Positions 1-5,744 of a stretch of DNA of 6,286 nucleotides are shown in pieces. The DNA is from Oscillospiraceae bacterium. Lineage in GTDB: Bacteria; Bacillota; Clostridia; Oscillospirales; Ruminococcaceae. The stretch is taken from positions 1 to 6,286 of the forward strand of contig JAFSHJ010000137.1 of NCBI GenBank assembly GCA_017440425.1, in the 5' to 3' direction. The notes beneath the pieces were generated by a model. The model was not told where the DNA came from. It saw nothing but the letters and a program-made list of their open reading frames with translations, and did not search any database. The translations under genes and the position numbers were made by a program. How positions within the stretch are numbered: position 1 is the stretch's first letter; each line of letters begins with the position of its first letter.

Positions 1-2
1 AC

Positions 3-416
3 GACGGTGCTGTTGATTCAGCACCCGAAGAAGAGATGCCCCCCGAAATGATGGAAGAGCTGGGAATTCCCATTGAAAAAACCGACTTCTTCGACCGTTA
101 CATCATAGCTTATGAGCACATCGCCTACGCCTTTAACAGCGGTATGGTGCGCGACGACGGTGCAACTCTCGGCGGCTGGATGGATCTCTACGCCTGCAAC
201 CTTAACTTCAACAACGAAGCACTCTCCGAGTTTGGTTTTGTGATTATTGATCCCGAAGACTTCTCCTCCTACTGTTCTACCGGCGATCCCAACTGGATGC
301 TCCACCTCATTCCCGACGCAGATTGGGAAAACAACGAAATTCTCGGCTACACCGTTGAGATCATCGGCAGCGGATGCCCCTACGACATTGCAGGATACTA
401 TCACTCCAATTTCTAA
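3..416 (+). CDS. C-terminal part of an unrecognised acidic protein (5' end outside window)
   Basis: The reading frame is open from the first bases of the window to a TAA stop, giving 137 visible residues. ATG codons at 36, 48 and 51 have no properly spaced Shine-Dalgarno sequence, so I treat all of this as the end of a longer gene. The visible start (residues 1-15) is an acidic, Glu-rich stretch that reads like a linker. The rest is rich in Asp, Glu, Asn, Trp, Tyr and Phe, with five cysteines and no obvious membrane segment. I recognise no family. The composition and the preference for AAC, ATC and CCC codons resemble the lipoprotein gene at 2474, so an exported protein is possible, but that is inference. 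It is followed directly by a terminator, so it is the last gene of its transcript. Confidence 0.65.
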   Translation, partial: DGAVDSAPEEEMPPEMMEELGIPIEKTDFFDRYIIAYEHIAYAFNSGMVRDDGATLGGWMDLYACNLNFNNEALSEFGFVIIDPEDFSSYCSTGDPNWMLHLIPDADWENNEILGYTVEIIGSGCPYDIAGYYHSNF

Positions 417-422
417 AACATC

Positions 423-457
423 AAGCCCTCCGAAACAAAATCGGAGGGCTTTTATTT
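423..457 (+). terminator. Rho-independent terminator after the first gene
   Basis: An 11-bp perfect stem (423-433 with 441-451, core GCCCTCCGA/TCGGAGGGC) encloses a 7-nt loop of mostly A and is followed by a T-rich tract to 457. It begins 6 nt after the stop codon of the preceding gene and isolates it from the next promoter. Confidence 0.93.
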
Positions 458-494
458 ATGTGTTTTTCCACTTTATCCATTGATTTTTTGCTTA

Positions 495-523
495 TTGAAA
501 TTTTTTGCACTATACATTATACT
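495..523 (+). promoter_or_regulatory. Sigma-A-type promoter of the URO-D family gene
   Basis: TTGAAA at 495-500 and TATACT at 518-523 are separated by exactly 17 nt; each differs from the consensus hexamer at one position. Transcription would begin near 530, leaving a leader of about 40 nt before the ATG at 570. The -10 region lies inside an inverted repeat (509-528), described separately. Confidence 0.75.
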
Positions 524-528
524 ATAGT
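509..528. promoter_or_regulatory. Inverted repeat over the -10 box, possible operator
   Basis: ACTATA (509-514) and TATAGT (523-528) form a perfect 6-bp inverted repeat with an 8-nt centre, spanning the -10 hexamer of the promoter at 495-523. The right arm is also part of an 8-bp palindrome ACTATAGT (521-528). A protein bound here would block RNA polymerase. AT-rich promoter DNA produces such repeats by chance fairly often, so this is only a candidate. Confidence 0.3.
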
Positions 529-555
529 TATCCGCAATGCTTAAAAATTCTTTTC

Positions 556-561
556 AAGAGG
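556..561 (+). promoter_or_regulatory. Ribosome binding site fixing the URO-D family start at 570
   Basis: AAGAGG lies 8 nt upstream of the ATG at 570. The earlier in-frame ATG at 537 has no such site and would lie only a few nucleotides after the predicted transcription start. The site therefore selects 570. Confidence 0.8.
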
Positions 562-569
562 TTTTTGAT

Positions 570-1799
570 ATGACATCCAGAGAACGTGTCCGCAAAATGT
601 TCCGCGGCGAGCTGAAGAACAGCTTCTGTATCAGCACCGGCGGTATGGCAAACGACAACATGAGCGCCTATGCCTATGCCAAGCTGCTCAAACACCTTGG
701 CATGGAGGACAAACCCATCAAAGTCTACGACCTTTTTCAGATGATCCCCATTCTCGATATCGACGTTGTGAACCGCCTTGGCGGCGACTTCGTTCACGTT
801 CAGCGCCCCCGTTACCGCTTTAATATGGATCAGAAAGAGTGGAAGCCCGGCTTCCTCAACGACGGCACTCCCTGCTATTATCCCGCCGAGTTCGAGACTA
901 TCCCCGACGACAAGCGCGGCAAATGGGTTGAGATGGACGGCGAGCGCTATGCATATATGCCCAAAAACGGTCTATATTTCGACATTATGAAGCACCCGTT
1001 GGAGGATGCACTTGACCCCGAAGAGCTGAAGCTCATCCATCCTGCGGTTTATATGAGCGAGGAAGACATCGACTACACCGTGAAAGAGATCGAATACCTC
1101 TATGAAAACACCGACAAGGCCATCGTTCTGCTGTTTGCGGGACAGCTTGTTGAGCAGGGACAGCGTGATTTCGGCTTTGAATCCTTCTACTGCAACCTTG
1201 CCGTTGAGCAGGAGCTGATGCACGCCTATTTCCGCATGATAACCGATGCATATATGCACAACCTGAGCAAAATTCTGGAGCGTGCAGGTGACAAGATAGA
1301 CGTGGTGTGGTTCTGCGACGACATTGGCACCCAGGAGACCCTGCAGTTCTCCATTCCCATGTATAAAGAGATGATAAAGCCCTACACCACCGAGATGTGG
1401 GGATACATCCACCAAAACTACGAGCACATCCGTGTGCGTTACCACAGCTGCGGCGCCGTGTTCGATCTCATTCCCGAGTTCATGGATGCCGGTGCGGATA
1501 TGCTCAACCCCGTGCAGATAAGCGCAAAGGGAATGGATCCGCAGCGGCTCAAGGATACCTACGGCGAGAAGCTGATATTCTGGGGCGGCGGCACCGATAC
1601 ACAGAGCCTTGATCCCCATCCCGACCTTGACGAAGTTCGTGCCAACGCACAGAATCTGCTGGAGATATTCTCCAAAAACGGAAACTATGTCTTCACCCAG
1701 ATACACAACTTCCAGGCGGACACCGAACCCGAGACTATCCTTGCAATTTTCGACACCGCAAAAAGCTACCGCGAAAAGCTGGAAAGCGAACAGGAATGA
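570..1799 (+). CDS. Uroporphyrinogen decarboxylase superfamily protein, probable methyltransferase branch
   Basis: The protein has 409 residues from the ATG at 570. The C-terminal half has the URO-D barrel pattern: a DD pair at 250-251 after a hydrophobic strand, a His-x-Cys-Gly motif at 292-295, an Asn-Pro-Val-Gln segment near 313-316, a GGGTDTQ loop at 339-345 and His379 in the strand that precedes the last helix. The Arg-rich N-terminal signature of true HemE is missing, and the protein is longer than HemE, so it is unlikely to make haem. In MtaA, MtbA and CmuA methyltransferases of this superfamily a His-x-Cys plus a distant Cys bind the zinc that activates a thiol. Here the first two are present (H292, C294), but the distant position appears to hold His379, not Cys. 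I infer a cytosolic corrinoid-linked or related methyl transfer role; the substrate is unknown. No corrinoid protein gene lies nearby, and the gene stands alone between its own promoter and terminator. Confidence 0.85.
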   Translation: MTSRERVRKMFRGELKNSFCISTGGMANDNMSAYAYAKLLKHLGMEDKPIKVYDLFQMIPILDIDVVNRLGGDFVHVQRPRYRFNMDQKEWKPGFLNDGTPCYYPAEFETIPDDKRGKWVEMDGERYAYMPKNGLYFDIMKHPLEDALDPEELKLIHPAVYMSEEDIDYTVKEIEYLYENTDKAIVLLFAGQLVEQGQRDFGFESFYCNLAVEQELMHAYFRMITDAYMHNLSKILERAGDKIDVVWFCDDIGTQETLQFSIPMYKEMIKPYTTEMWGYIHQNYEHIRVRYHSCGAVFDLIPEFMDAGADMLNPVQISAKGMDPQRLKDTYGEKLIFWGGGTDTQSLDPHPDLDEVRANAQNLLEIFSKNGNYVFTQIHNFQADTEPETILAIFDTAKSYREKLESEQE

Positions 1800-1816
1800 T
1801 CCCTATATAAAATTTT

Positions 1817-1852
1817 AAACCACGGCCCAAACCGAGCCGTGGTTTTTGTTTT
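1817..1852 (+). terminator. Rho-independent terminator of the URO-D family gene, possibly bidirectional
   Basis: A 10-bp perfect stem (1817-1826 with 1836-1845) encloses a 9-nt loop and is followed by TTTTTGTTTT. It begins 17 nt after the TGA stop. Read on the other strand the same stem is followed by a T-rich run (complement of 1807-1819), so it could also stop transcription of the converging regulator gene that ends at 1914. Confidence 0.92.
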
Positions 1853-1913
1853 GCAAAAATTTTTTCTATACCTTTATTATATACAGTAACCTGCAAAAAT
1901 TGTTAGAGTGCTG

Positions 1914-2225
1914 TTATGCTCTTTCCGTTAGGCTGCATATACTTTGATGGCAGCAGTTTTTTCTGCAAGGACACATTTTCTCCGTTTTTGCCCTGAACTC
2001 CTCTTTTTCTGCCAAACAATATTCCTCATCGGGAATATACGCTATTATCTCCTCCACCTTGCAGTTTAATATTTTGCAGAAGTCATCTATCTTTGTGGTG
2101 CTTATCCCTCCGTTTTTTTTGATTCGGTCTATGGTTGCGCTGCTGATGTTGTGCTTGTTTATCAATGCATAGGTGGTTACACCCTTTTTCTTCAGCGTCT
2201 CCCAAAAAGGATTATAACATATCAA
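1914..2225 (-). CDS. XRE/Cro-CI family helix-turn-helix regulator with a cysteine-rich tail
   Basis: This is a 103-residue protein. Residues 1-67 match the short Cro/C1-type HTH family (HTH_26-like): an N-terminal Tyr-x-Pro-x-Trp segment, a first helix, the HTH at about 17-37 (TTYALINKHNISSATIDRIK) and a closing Asp-Asp-Phe-Cys / Leu-Asn-Cys-Lys helix pair ending in IIAYIPDE. Family members usually stop near residue 70. This one continues about 35 residues, with Cys at 85, 87, 91, 92 and 97, which could bind a metal or sense redox state; that is inference. The start is TTG, chosen because it places the family N-terminus correctly and no ATG fits. The gene is visibly more AT-rich than its neighbours and uses AAA, ATA and TTT more, which suggests separate origin. 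It is divergent from the solute-binding gene and may control it and itself through the palindromes at 2283-2312. Confidence 0.85.
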   Translation of the reverse strand: MICYNPFWETLKKKGVTTYALINKHNISSATIDRIKKNGGISTTKIDDFCKILNCKVEEIIAYIPDEEYCLAEKEEFRAKTEKMCPCRKNCCHQSICSLTERA

Positions 2226-2232
2226 CAGATTT

Positions 2233-2240
2233 CACTTCTT
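2233..2240 (-). promoter_or_regulatory. Weak ribosome binding site for the TTG start of the XRE gene
   Basis: On the - strand AAGAAGTG lies 7 nt upstream of the TTG at 2225. It is a poor Shine-Dalgarno match, and together with the TTG start it suggests low translation, as expected for a regulator. It supports 2225 as the start because no ATG is available in frame upstream of the HTH domain. Confidence 0.45.
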
Positions 2241-2264
2241 TTTTAAAATATTTTTTATAATATT

Positions 2265-2293
2265 AGGATAAAATATAATCATACTATTGACAA
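2265..2293 (-). promoter_or_regulatory. Candidate promoter for the XRE regulator
   Basis: On the - strand TTGTCA (2293-2288) and TATCCT (2270-2265) are spaced by 17 nt. The -35 hexamer overlaps the -35 of the opposing promoter at 2287-2315, so the two would compete and share any operator here. An alternative pair, ATGACT (2300-2295) and TATATT (2277-2272), is also spaced by 17 nt. The region is so AT-rich that neither can be chosen with confidence. Confidence 0.35.
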
Positions 2294-2297
2294 TAGT
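2283..2297. promoter_or_regulatory. 15-bp palindrome over the -35 box, possible operator
   Basis: ACTATTGACAATAGT is a perfect odd palindrome (7-bp arms around a central A) that contains the whole -35 hexamer of the promoter at 2287-2315 and the candidate opposing -35. It shares the ATAGT arm (2293-2297) with the neighbouring 20-bp palindrome, so the two sites overlap and would give three half-sites in a row. Confidence 0.5.
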
Positions 2298-2315
2298 CAT
2301 AATTATGACTATAAT
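2287..2315 (+). promoter_or_regulatory. Perfect-consensus sigma-A promoter of the solute-binding protein gene
   Basis: TTGACA at 2287-2292 and TATAAT at 2310-2315 both match consensus exactly and are spaced by 17 nt. Transcription would start near 2322, giving a leader of about 150 nt. Such a strong promoter suits a highly expressed lipoprotein and would need a repressor if the gene is to be regulated. Confidence 0.88.
2293..2312. promoter_or_regulatory. Perfect 20-bp palindrome between -35 and -10, likely operator
   Basis: ATAGTCATAATTATGACTAT equals its own reverse complement over all 20 bases. It begins right after the TTGACA and runs into the first three bases of the TATAAT, the classic place for a repressor site. 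The most economical candidate regulator is the divergent XRE-family protein at 1914-2225, but the sequence alone does not show which protein binds. Confidence 0.7.
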
Positions 2316-2416
2316 TAAATACACGTTACTCTATCCTTTTTTTAATGCCGTTTTTTTTGTTATTGTTTCAAGTCGATAATCGCATTATTAAAGGGAATAT
2401 TTAACAGCTCCCTAAA

Positions 2417-2448
2417 CAGTTTGCGTTAATATTTACCGATGCAAACTG
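2417..2448 (+). promoter_or_regulatory. Hairpin in the leader of the solute-binding protein gene
   Basis: CAGTTTGC (2417-2424) pairs with GCAAACTG (2441-2448), an 8-bp perfect stem that can grow inward by a few weaker pairs. It ends 13 nt before the GGAGG ribosome binding site. There is no following T-run, so it is not a simple terminator. It may protect the mRNA 5' region, affect translation, or be a protein-binding site in DNA. I do not recognise a known riboswitch class in the 2322-2473 leader. Confidence 0.4.
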
Positions 2449-2461
2449 CAAAACATAAAAT

Positions 2462-2466
2462 GGAGG
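2462..2466 (+). promoter_or_regulatory. Strong ribosome binding site of the solute-binding protein gene
   Basis: GGAGG lies 7 nt upstream of the ATG at 2474. This near-ideal site fixes the start at the beginning of the signal peptide and, with the consensus promoter, points to high expression. Confidence 0.9.
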
Positions 2467-2473
2467 TACAAAC

Positions 2474-4126
2474 ATGAAAAAGGCACTTAGTTTGATCCTT
2501 GCTCTGATTCTTGTTATGGCTCTCTTCGCCGGCTGCGCTCCCGCAGACGACGAATCCAGCAAGCCCGCAGAATCCAGCAAACCCGCTGAGTCTTCCAAGC
2601 CCGCTGAGAGCGAAGAAGACGACGGACTCGACGAGTATGGCCTCTATCCTGCAGGCACATACCCCATCTCCCCCGAAGTTATCGAGATCCACGGTGCACG
2701 TCCCCAGAACGGTCGTGTAGCATGGAACGACAACATGCAGAGACAGTGGATGACCGAAATGACCAACGTTGACGTTACTATGGACGAATATCCCGGTGAC
2801 GTTTGGGTTGAGAAGCAGGGCGTTATGCTCGCCGGCGGCACATATCCCGAGTTCTTCTACATGGCTAACTGCGGCAAAGACACCCAGATCCTTTACGGTC
2901 TTGACGGTGGCTATCTCATCGACCTGAAGCCCTACATTGAAGCAGGCAACATGCCCAACTTCAAGGCTATTGCTGACGGCGACGAGCGTATCTACAAGGT
3001 ATTCGGCCTTGAAGACGGCGCTTCCCTCTATGCTCTTCCCTGGCTCGCAAACGGCCTCCAGGAAGCTACCATCGGTATCAACGGCAAGTGGATTGAAAAC
3101 GCCGGCAAAGAGATGCCCACAACTCTCGAAGAACTCGAAGAGCTCATGCAGATCTGGATTGATGAAGACATCAACCAGGACGGCGACCCCGCTAACGAAA
3201 TCCCCATGGCTTCCACCTACAGCTTCTATTGGCTGAACATGTATGTAAACTTTGGTCTCACCAACGATGGTATCTGGGAAGCTGACTACGAAGGCAGCGG
3301 CATCGCTTCCTACGCAGCTCTCACTCAGAACTACAGAGACTATGTTATCTGGATGGCAAAGTGCTACCAGAACGAGTGGCTTGACAGACGTACTCCCGGC
3401 TGCGTAATCAACGACGAAGCTATCGCTGCTGATGCTACCGCAGGTCTCGTTGGTATCATGTATCAGGCTAACTATGGTAACGCAGGTGCTACCAAGGACG
3501 AATTCGTTGGCTTCATCCCCGTTCCCTACAACGGCCAGGATCCCGTATGGTTCAAGGCTGGCGTTGGTAACCACGGTGTTATGACTGTAACAGACGCTTG
3601 CGAAAACGTTGAGGCTCTCCTCCGTTACATCGACTTCTACTATGGTGAAGAGGGTGCTACCCAGTTCTCCTATGGTAAAGAAGGCTACTCCTACCTTATG
3701 AAGGATGACGGCACATGGGAAACCATCTTTGACGAAAGCCAGTATGAAAACTGGACTGAGTTCCAGAACACCTTCTCCATCCAGGGTAACTTCTACTTCC
3801 CGACAGCTTACTATCCCGCATGGGATGCTGCTGACGCTCGTCCCGCACAGGCTAACTCTGTAAAGGCTCGTCAGGCTCTCCTTCCCTATGCACGTGCTGC
3901 TATCCCCCCTGTAACTCTTACAACAGAGCAGTCCGAAGAGATCTCCGTTATCTCCACCGACCTTGCTAACTGGAAAGATACTCAGATCGTTGAGTTCGTA
4001 ATCGGTGACAAGGATCCCACAGACGACGCTCAGTGGCAGGAATACATCGATGGTTACTATGCTCGTGGCGTAGAGACCTTCATCGAAGTTTACCAGGAAG
4101 CATTCGACGCTTACTACGGCAAATAA
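2474..4126 (+). CDS. Extracellular solute-binding lipoprotein of an ABC transporter, LplA-like (probable carbohydrate)
   Basis: The protein has 550 residues. Residues 1-20 are a lipoprotein signal peptide (basic start, hydrophobic core) ending in the lipobox LFAG before Cys21, so the mature protein should be lipid-anchored outside the membrane. A flexible linker follows with three ESSKPA repeats (27-44) and an acidic patch. The rest fits family 1 solute-binding proteins of the long LplA/YtcQ type: the MLAGGTYPEFF segment near 118-128, LIDLKPYIE near 148-155, an Asp/Asn-rich D-x-N-x-D-G-D loop at 232-238 that resembles a calcium loop of this family, and the C-terminal FVIGDKDP near 508-515 followed by the helix ending in IEVYQEAFDAYYGK. 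Relatives bind oligosaccharides, so sugar uptake is likely; the ligand is unknown. No permease or ATPase gene adjoins it, so partners must be encoded elsewhere. Its strong codon bias and strong promoter and ribosome site suggest high expression. Confidence 0.92.
   Translation: MKKALSLILALILVMALFAGCAPADDESSKPAESSKPAESSKPAESEEDDGLDEYGLYPAGTYPISPEVIEIHGARPQNGRVAWNDNMQRQWMTEMTNVDVTMDEYPGDVWVEKQGVMLAGGTYPEFFYMANCGKDTQILYGLDGGYLIDLKPYIEAGNMPNFKAIADGDERIYKVFGLEDGASLYALPWLANGLQEATIGINGKWIENAGKEMPTTLEELEELMQIWIDEDINQDGDPANEIPMASTYSFYWLNMYVNFGLTNDGIWEADYEGSGIASYAALTQNYRDYVIWMAKCYQNEWLDRRTPGCVINDEAIAADATAGLVGIMYQANYGNAGATKDEFVGFIPVPYNGQDPVWFKAGVGNHGVMTVTDACENVEALLRYIDFYYGEEGATQFSYGKEGYSYLMKDDGTWETIFDESQYENWTEFQNTFSIQGNFYFPTAYYPAWDAADARPAQANSVKARQALLPYARAAIPPVTLTTEQSEEISVISTDLANWKDTQIVEFVIGDKDPTDDAQWQEYIDGYYARGVETFIEVYQEAFDAYYGK
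2552..2605 (+). repeat. Three tandem 18-bp repeats encoding the ESSKPA linker
   Basis: Three copies of an 18-bp unit (2552-2569, 2570-2587, 2588-2605) each encode Glu-Ser-Ser-Lys-Pro-Ala. The first two differ at only two third-codon positions and the third is more diverged. They form the flexible spacer between the lipidated cysteine and the binding domain. Copy number could change by slippage without breaking the frame. Confidence 0.9.
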
Positions 4127-4213
4127 TTTAAGTCTCCATTTTTTATACTGAGTCCCCAAACTGACAATTTATTGGATTTTTGTACTCGGATAATATTATT
4201 GGATAACTAAAGT

Positions 4214-4260
4214 CAACCGGCACTTAGATTGGGAGCTAAGTGCCGGTTGCATTTTGTTTT
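4214..4260 (+). terminator. Rho-independent terminator of the solute-binding protein gene
   Basis: A 14-bp perfect stem (4214-4227 with 4236-4249, core CCGGCACTTAG/CTAAGTGCCGG) has an 8-nt loop and is followed by ATTTTGTTTT. It lies about 90 nt after the TAA stop. On the other strand the bases after the stem are a poor T-run, so for spoIVA, which converges on it and ends at 4262, it would be at best a weak terminator. Confidence 0.92.
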
Positions 4261-4261
4261 G

Positions 4262-5737
4262 TTATAAAATTATGCAGATAAGTCCCGAGCAGCCCTCGTT
4301 GATTATCTTTTCAATGGTCTCCTGCAGTTTCAGTCTTGCCTCCTGCGGCATTCTGTAGAGCTTGTTGTGGAGTCCCTCGTTAACCAGCTCGTGGAGAGAT
4401 TTGCCGAAGATGTTGGAGCTCCATATCTTCTGGGGATCCTCCTCGAACTCCTTGAGCAGATACATCACCAGCTCCTCGGACTGGCGCTCGCTGCCCACAA
4501 TGGGGCTCACCTCTGTGGTGATATCCGCCCGCATCAGGTGGATGGAGGGTGCGCTGGCGCGGAGCTTTACGCCGTATTTGCCGCCCTGCTTAACCATTTC
4601 CGGCTCTTCCAGCGTCAGCTCTTCCAAGCTTGGCATAACGATGCCGTAGCCGGTGGCGGCAACCTGTTCCAACGCGCCCTTCACCTTGTCGTATTCCCGA
4701 CGGATGGATGCCATCTCCACCATAAGGCTCATCAGCTCTTCTTCGCCGCCGATATCCATGCCGGTGACCTCACCCAGCACGCGGTAGAACAATCCTCTTT
4801 GCACCTCTATGTTTATCTGTGCGCAGCCGCTGCCAAGGTCTATCCCCGCCGATGCGGCTGAGGTTATGTACTCGCAGGCTGCCAGCTGCGAAAACACCTC
4901 CGACACATCTCCGATGCGCTTCACATCCTTTGCCGCCTCCTTGACGGCATTGAACACGGCAGCTTTCAGCCAATGCTCCTTCTCCAGCGAAACTATCCAC
5001 TTTGGCAGCTTTACGGCTATCTCCTTAACAGGAAATTCGAACAAAACGCTGCGCAGAATGATGCGGATATCCTTCTCTGTGAGATCAAGGCAGTTCACCG
5101 CTATCACCGGCACGCCGTATTTTTGCTCCAGCGTCTCCTTGAGCAGCTTTGCCGATTCCGATTCGGGATAGGTGCAGTTGAGCAGCATTACAAAGGGTTT
5201 GTTTATCTGCTTGAGCTCGCTCACCACCCGCTCTTCCGCTTCCTCATATTCCTCTCTCGGGATATCGGTGATGCTGTCGTCGGTGGTCACTACCAGCCCG
5301 ATGGTGGAATGCTCTGTAATGACCTTGTGGGTGCCCATCTCCGCCGCCATATTAAACGGGACTGCCTCCTCCAGCCATGGAGTCATCACCATCCGCGGTG
5401 CCTCGTTTTCGTAATATCCCAGGGAGCTGGGCACTATGTAGCCCACGCAGTCTATCAGCCTGACGTTCATCTCTGCGGCATCTTCAAGGGTTATTCTCAC
5501 CGCTTCCTCCGGGATAAACTTGGGTTCGGTGGTCATTATTGTCTTGCCTGCTGCGGATTGCGGCAATTCGTCGGTGGCACGCTCACGGCGGTAGCTGTTT
5601 TCTATGTTGGGCAGCACCAGCGTCTCCATAAACCGCTTGATGAAGGTGGATTTTCCCGTTCTGACGGGACCCACCACACCGATGTAGATATCCCCACCGG
5701 TACGTTTTGCTATATCGGCATAGAGTTTGTTTTCCAT
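4262..5737 (-). CDS. spoIVA: Stage IV sporulation protein A, spore coat basement-layer ATPase
   Basis: The protein has 491 residues, practically the length of Bacillus subtilis SpoIVA (492), and matches it from end to end from memory of the family. The N-terminal ATPase domain has Walker A GPVRTGKS at 23-30, the conserved ELPQSAAGKTIMTTEPKF segment at 57-74 with the sensor threonines at 69-70, and Walker B LIDCVG at 94-99. The middle region and the C-terminal domain (for example GYGIVMPSLEELTLEEPE, 363-380) are present, as is the conserved end INEGxSGLIxIIL used to attach to the forespore surface. In the known system SpoIVA polymerises with ATP hydrolysis on the outer forespore membrane in the mother cell and is the base for coat and cortex assembly. 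The ATG at 5737 has a strong ribosome binding site. It follows the SipL-like gene by 52 nt in the same direction, so the two are probably cotranscribed. Expression is probably mother-cell specific, but no promoter is visible in the gap. Confidence 0.98.
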   Translation of the reverse strand: MENKLYADIAKRTGGDIYIGVVGPVRTGKSTFIKRFMETLVLPNIENSYRRERATDELPQSAAGKTIMTTEPKFIPEEAVRITLEDAAEMNVRLIDCVGYIVPSSLGYYENEAPRMVMTPWLEEAVPFNMAAEMGTHKVITEHSTIGLVVTTDDSITDIPREEYEEAEERVVSELKQINKPFVMLLNCTYPESESAKLLKETLEQKYGVPVIAVNCLDLTEKDIRIILRSVLFEFPVKEIAVKLPKWIVSLEKEHWLKAAVFNAVKEAAKDVKRIGDVSEVFSQLAACEYITSAASAGIDLGSGCAQINIEVQRGLFYRVLGEVTGMDIGGEEELMSLMVEMASIRREYDKVKGALEQVAATGYGIVMPSLEELTLEEPEMVKQGGKYGVKLRASAPSIHLMRADITTEVSPIVGSERQSEELVMYLLKEFEEDPQKIWSSNIFGKSLHELVNEGLHNKLYRMPQEARLKLQETIEKIINEGCSGLICIIL

Positions 5738-5744
5738 CTCTTTT

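Noticed and set aside
18..404. A 128-codon open frame on the - strand opposite the first gene
   Set aside because: The + strand frame is open to the window edge, ends directly before a terminator and has well-expressed codon use, so the + strand is the better choice.
537..569. Upstream ATG at 537 as start of the URO-D family protein
   Set aside because: It lacks a ribosome site and lies almost at the predicted transcription start, while 570 has AAGAGG at proper spacing.
972..1706. A 244-codon open frame on the - strand inside the URO-D family gene
   Set aside because: It is antisense to a gene with clear family motifs and its product shows no domain; it reflects codon bias.
1851..1901. Promoter-like TTGCAA-18-TATTAT (1851-1880) and a direct repeat TGCAAAAATT at 1852-1861 and 1892-1901
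   Set aside because: There is no + strand gene downstream, only the 3' end of the converging regulator. In such AT-rich DNA both are plausible chance matches.
2426..4159. A 577-codon open frame on the - strand covering the whole solute-binding gene
   Set aside because: It is the antisense shadow of a strongly codon-biased gene. It has no ribosome site, and its translation is low-complexity Val/Ser/Gly/Cys-rich with no recognisable domain, while the + strand product has a signal peptide and family motifs throughout.
4169..4204. Direct repeat TTATTGGAT at 4169-4177 and 4196-4204 in the spacer after the solute-binding gene
   Set aside because: It is short, in AT-rich DNA, with no associated gene or mobile element ends; no function can be supported.
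5667..5671. Pro in the SpoIVA P-loop (GPVRTGKS), where B. subtilis has Ala (GAVRTGKS), considered as an unusual change
   Set aside because: The nucleotide-binding Gly-Lys-Ser residues are intact, and as I recall clostridial SpoIVA proteins commonly carry Pro here.
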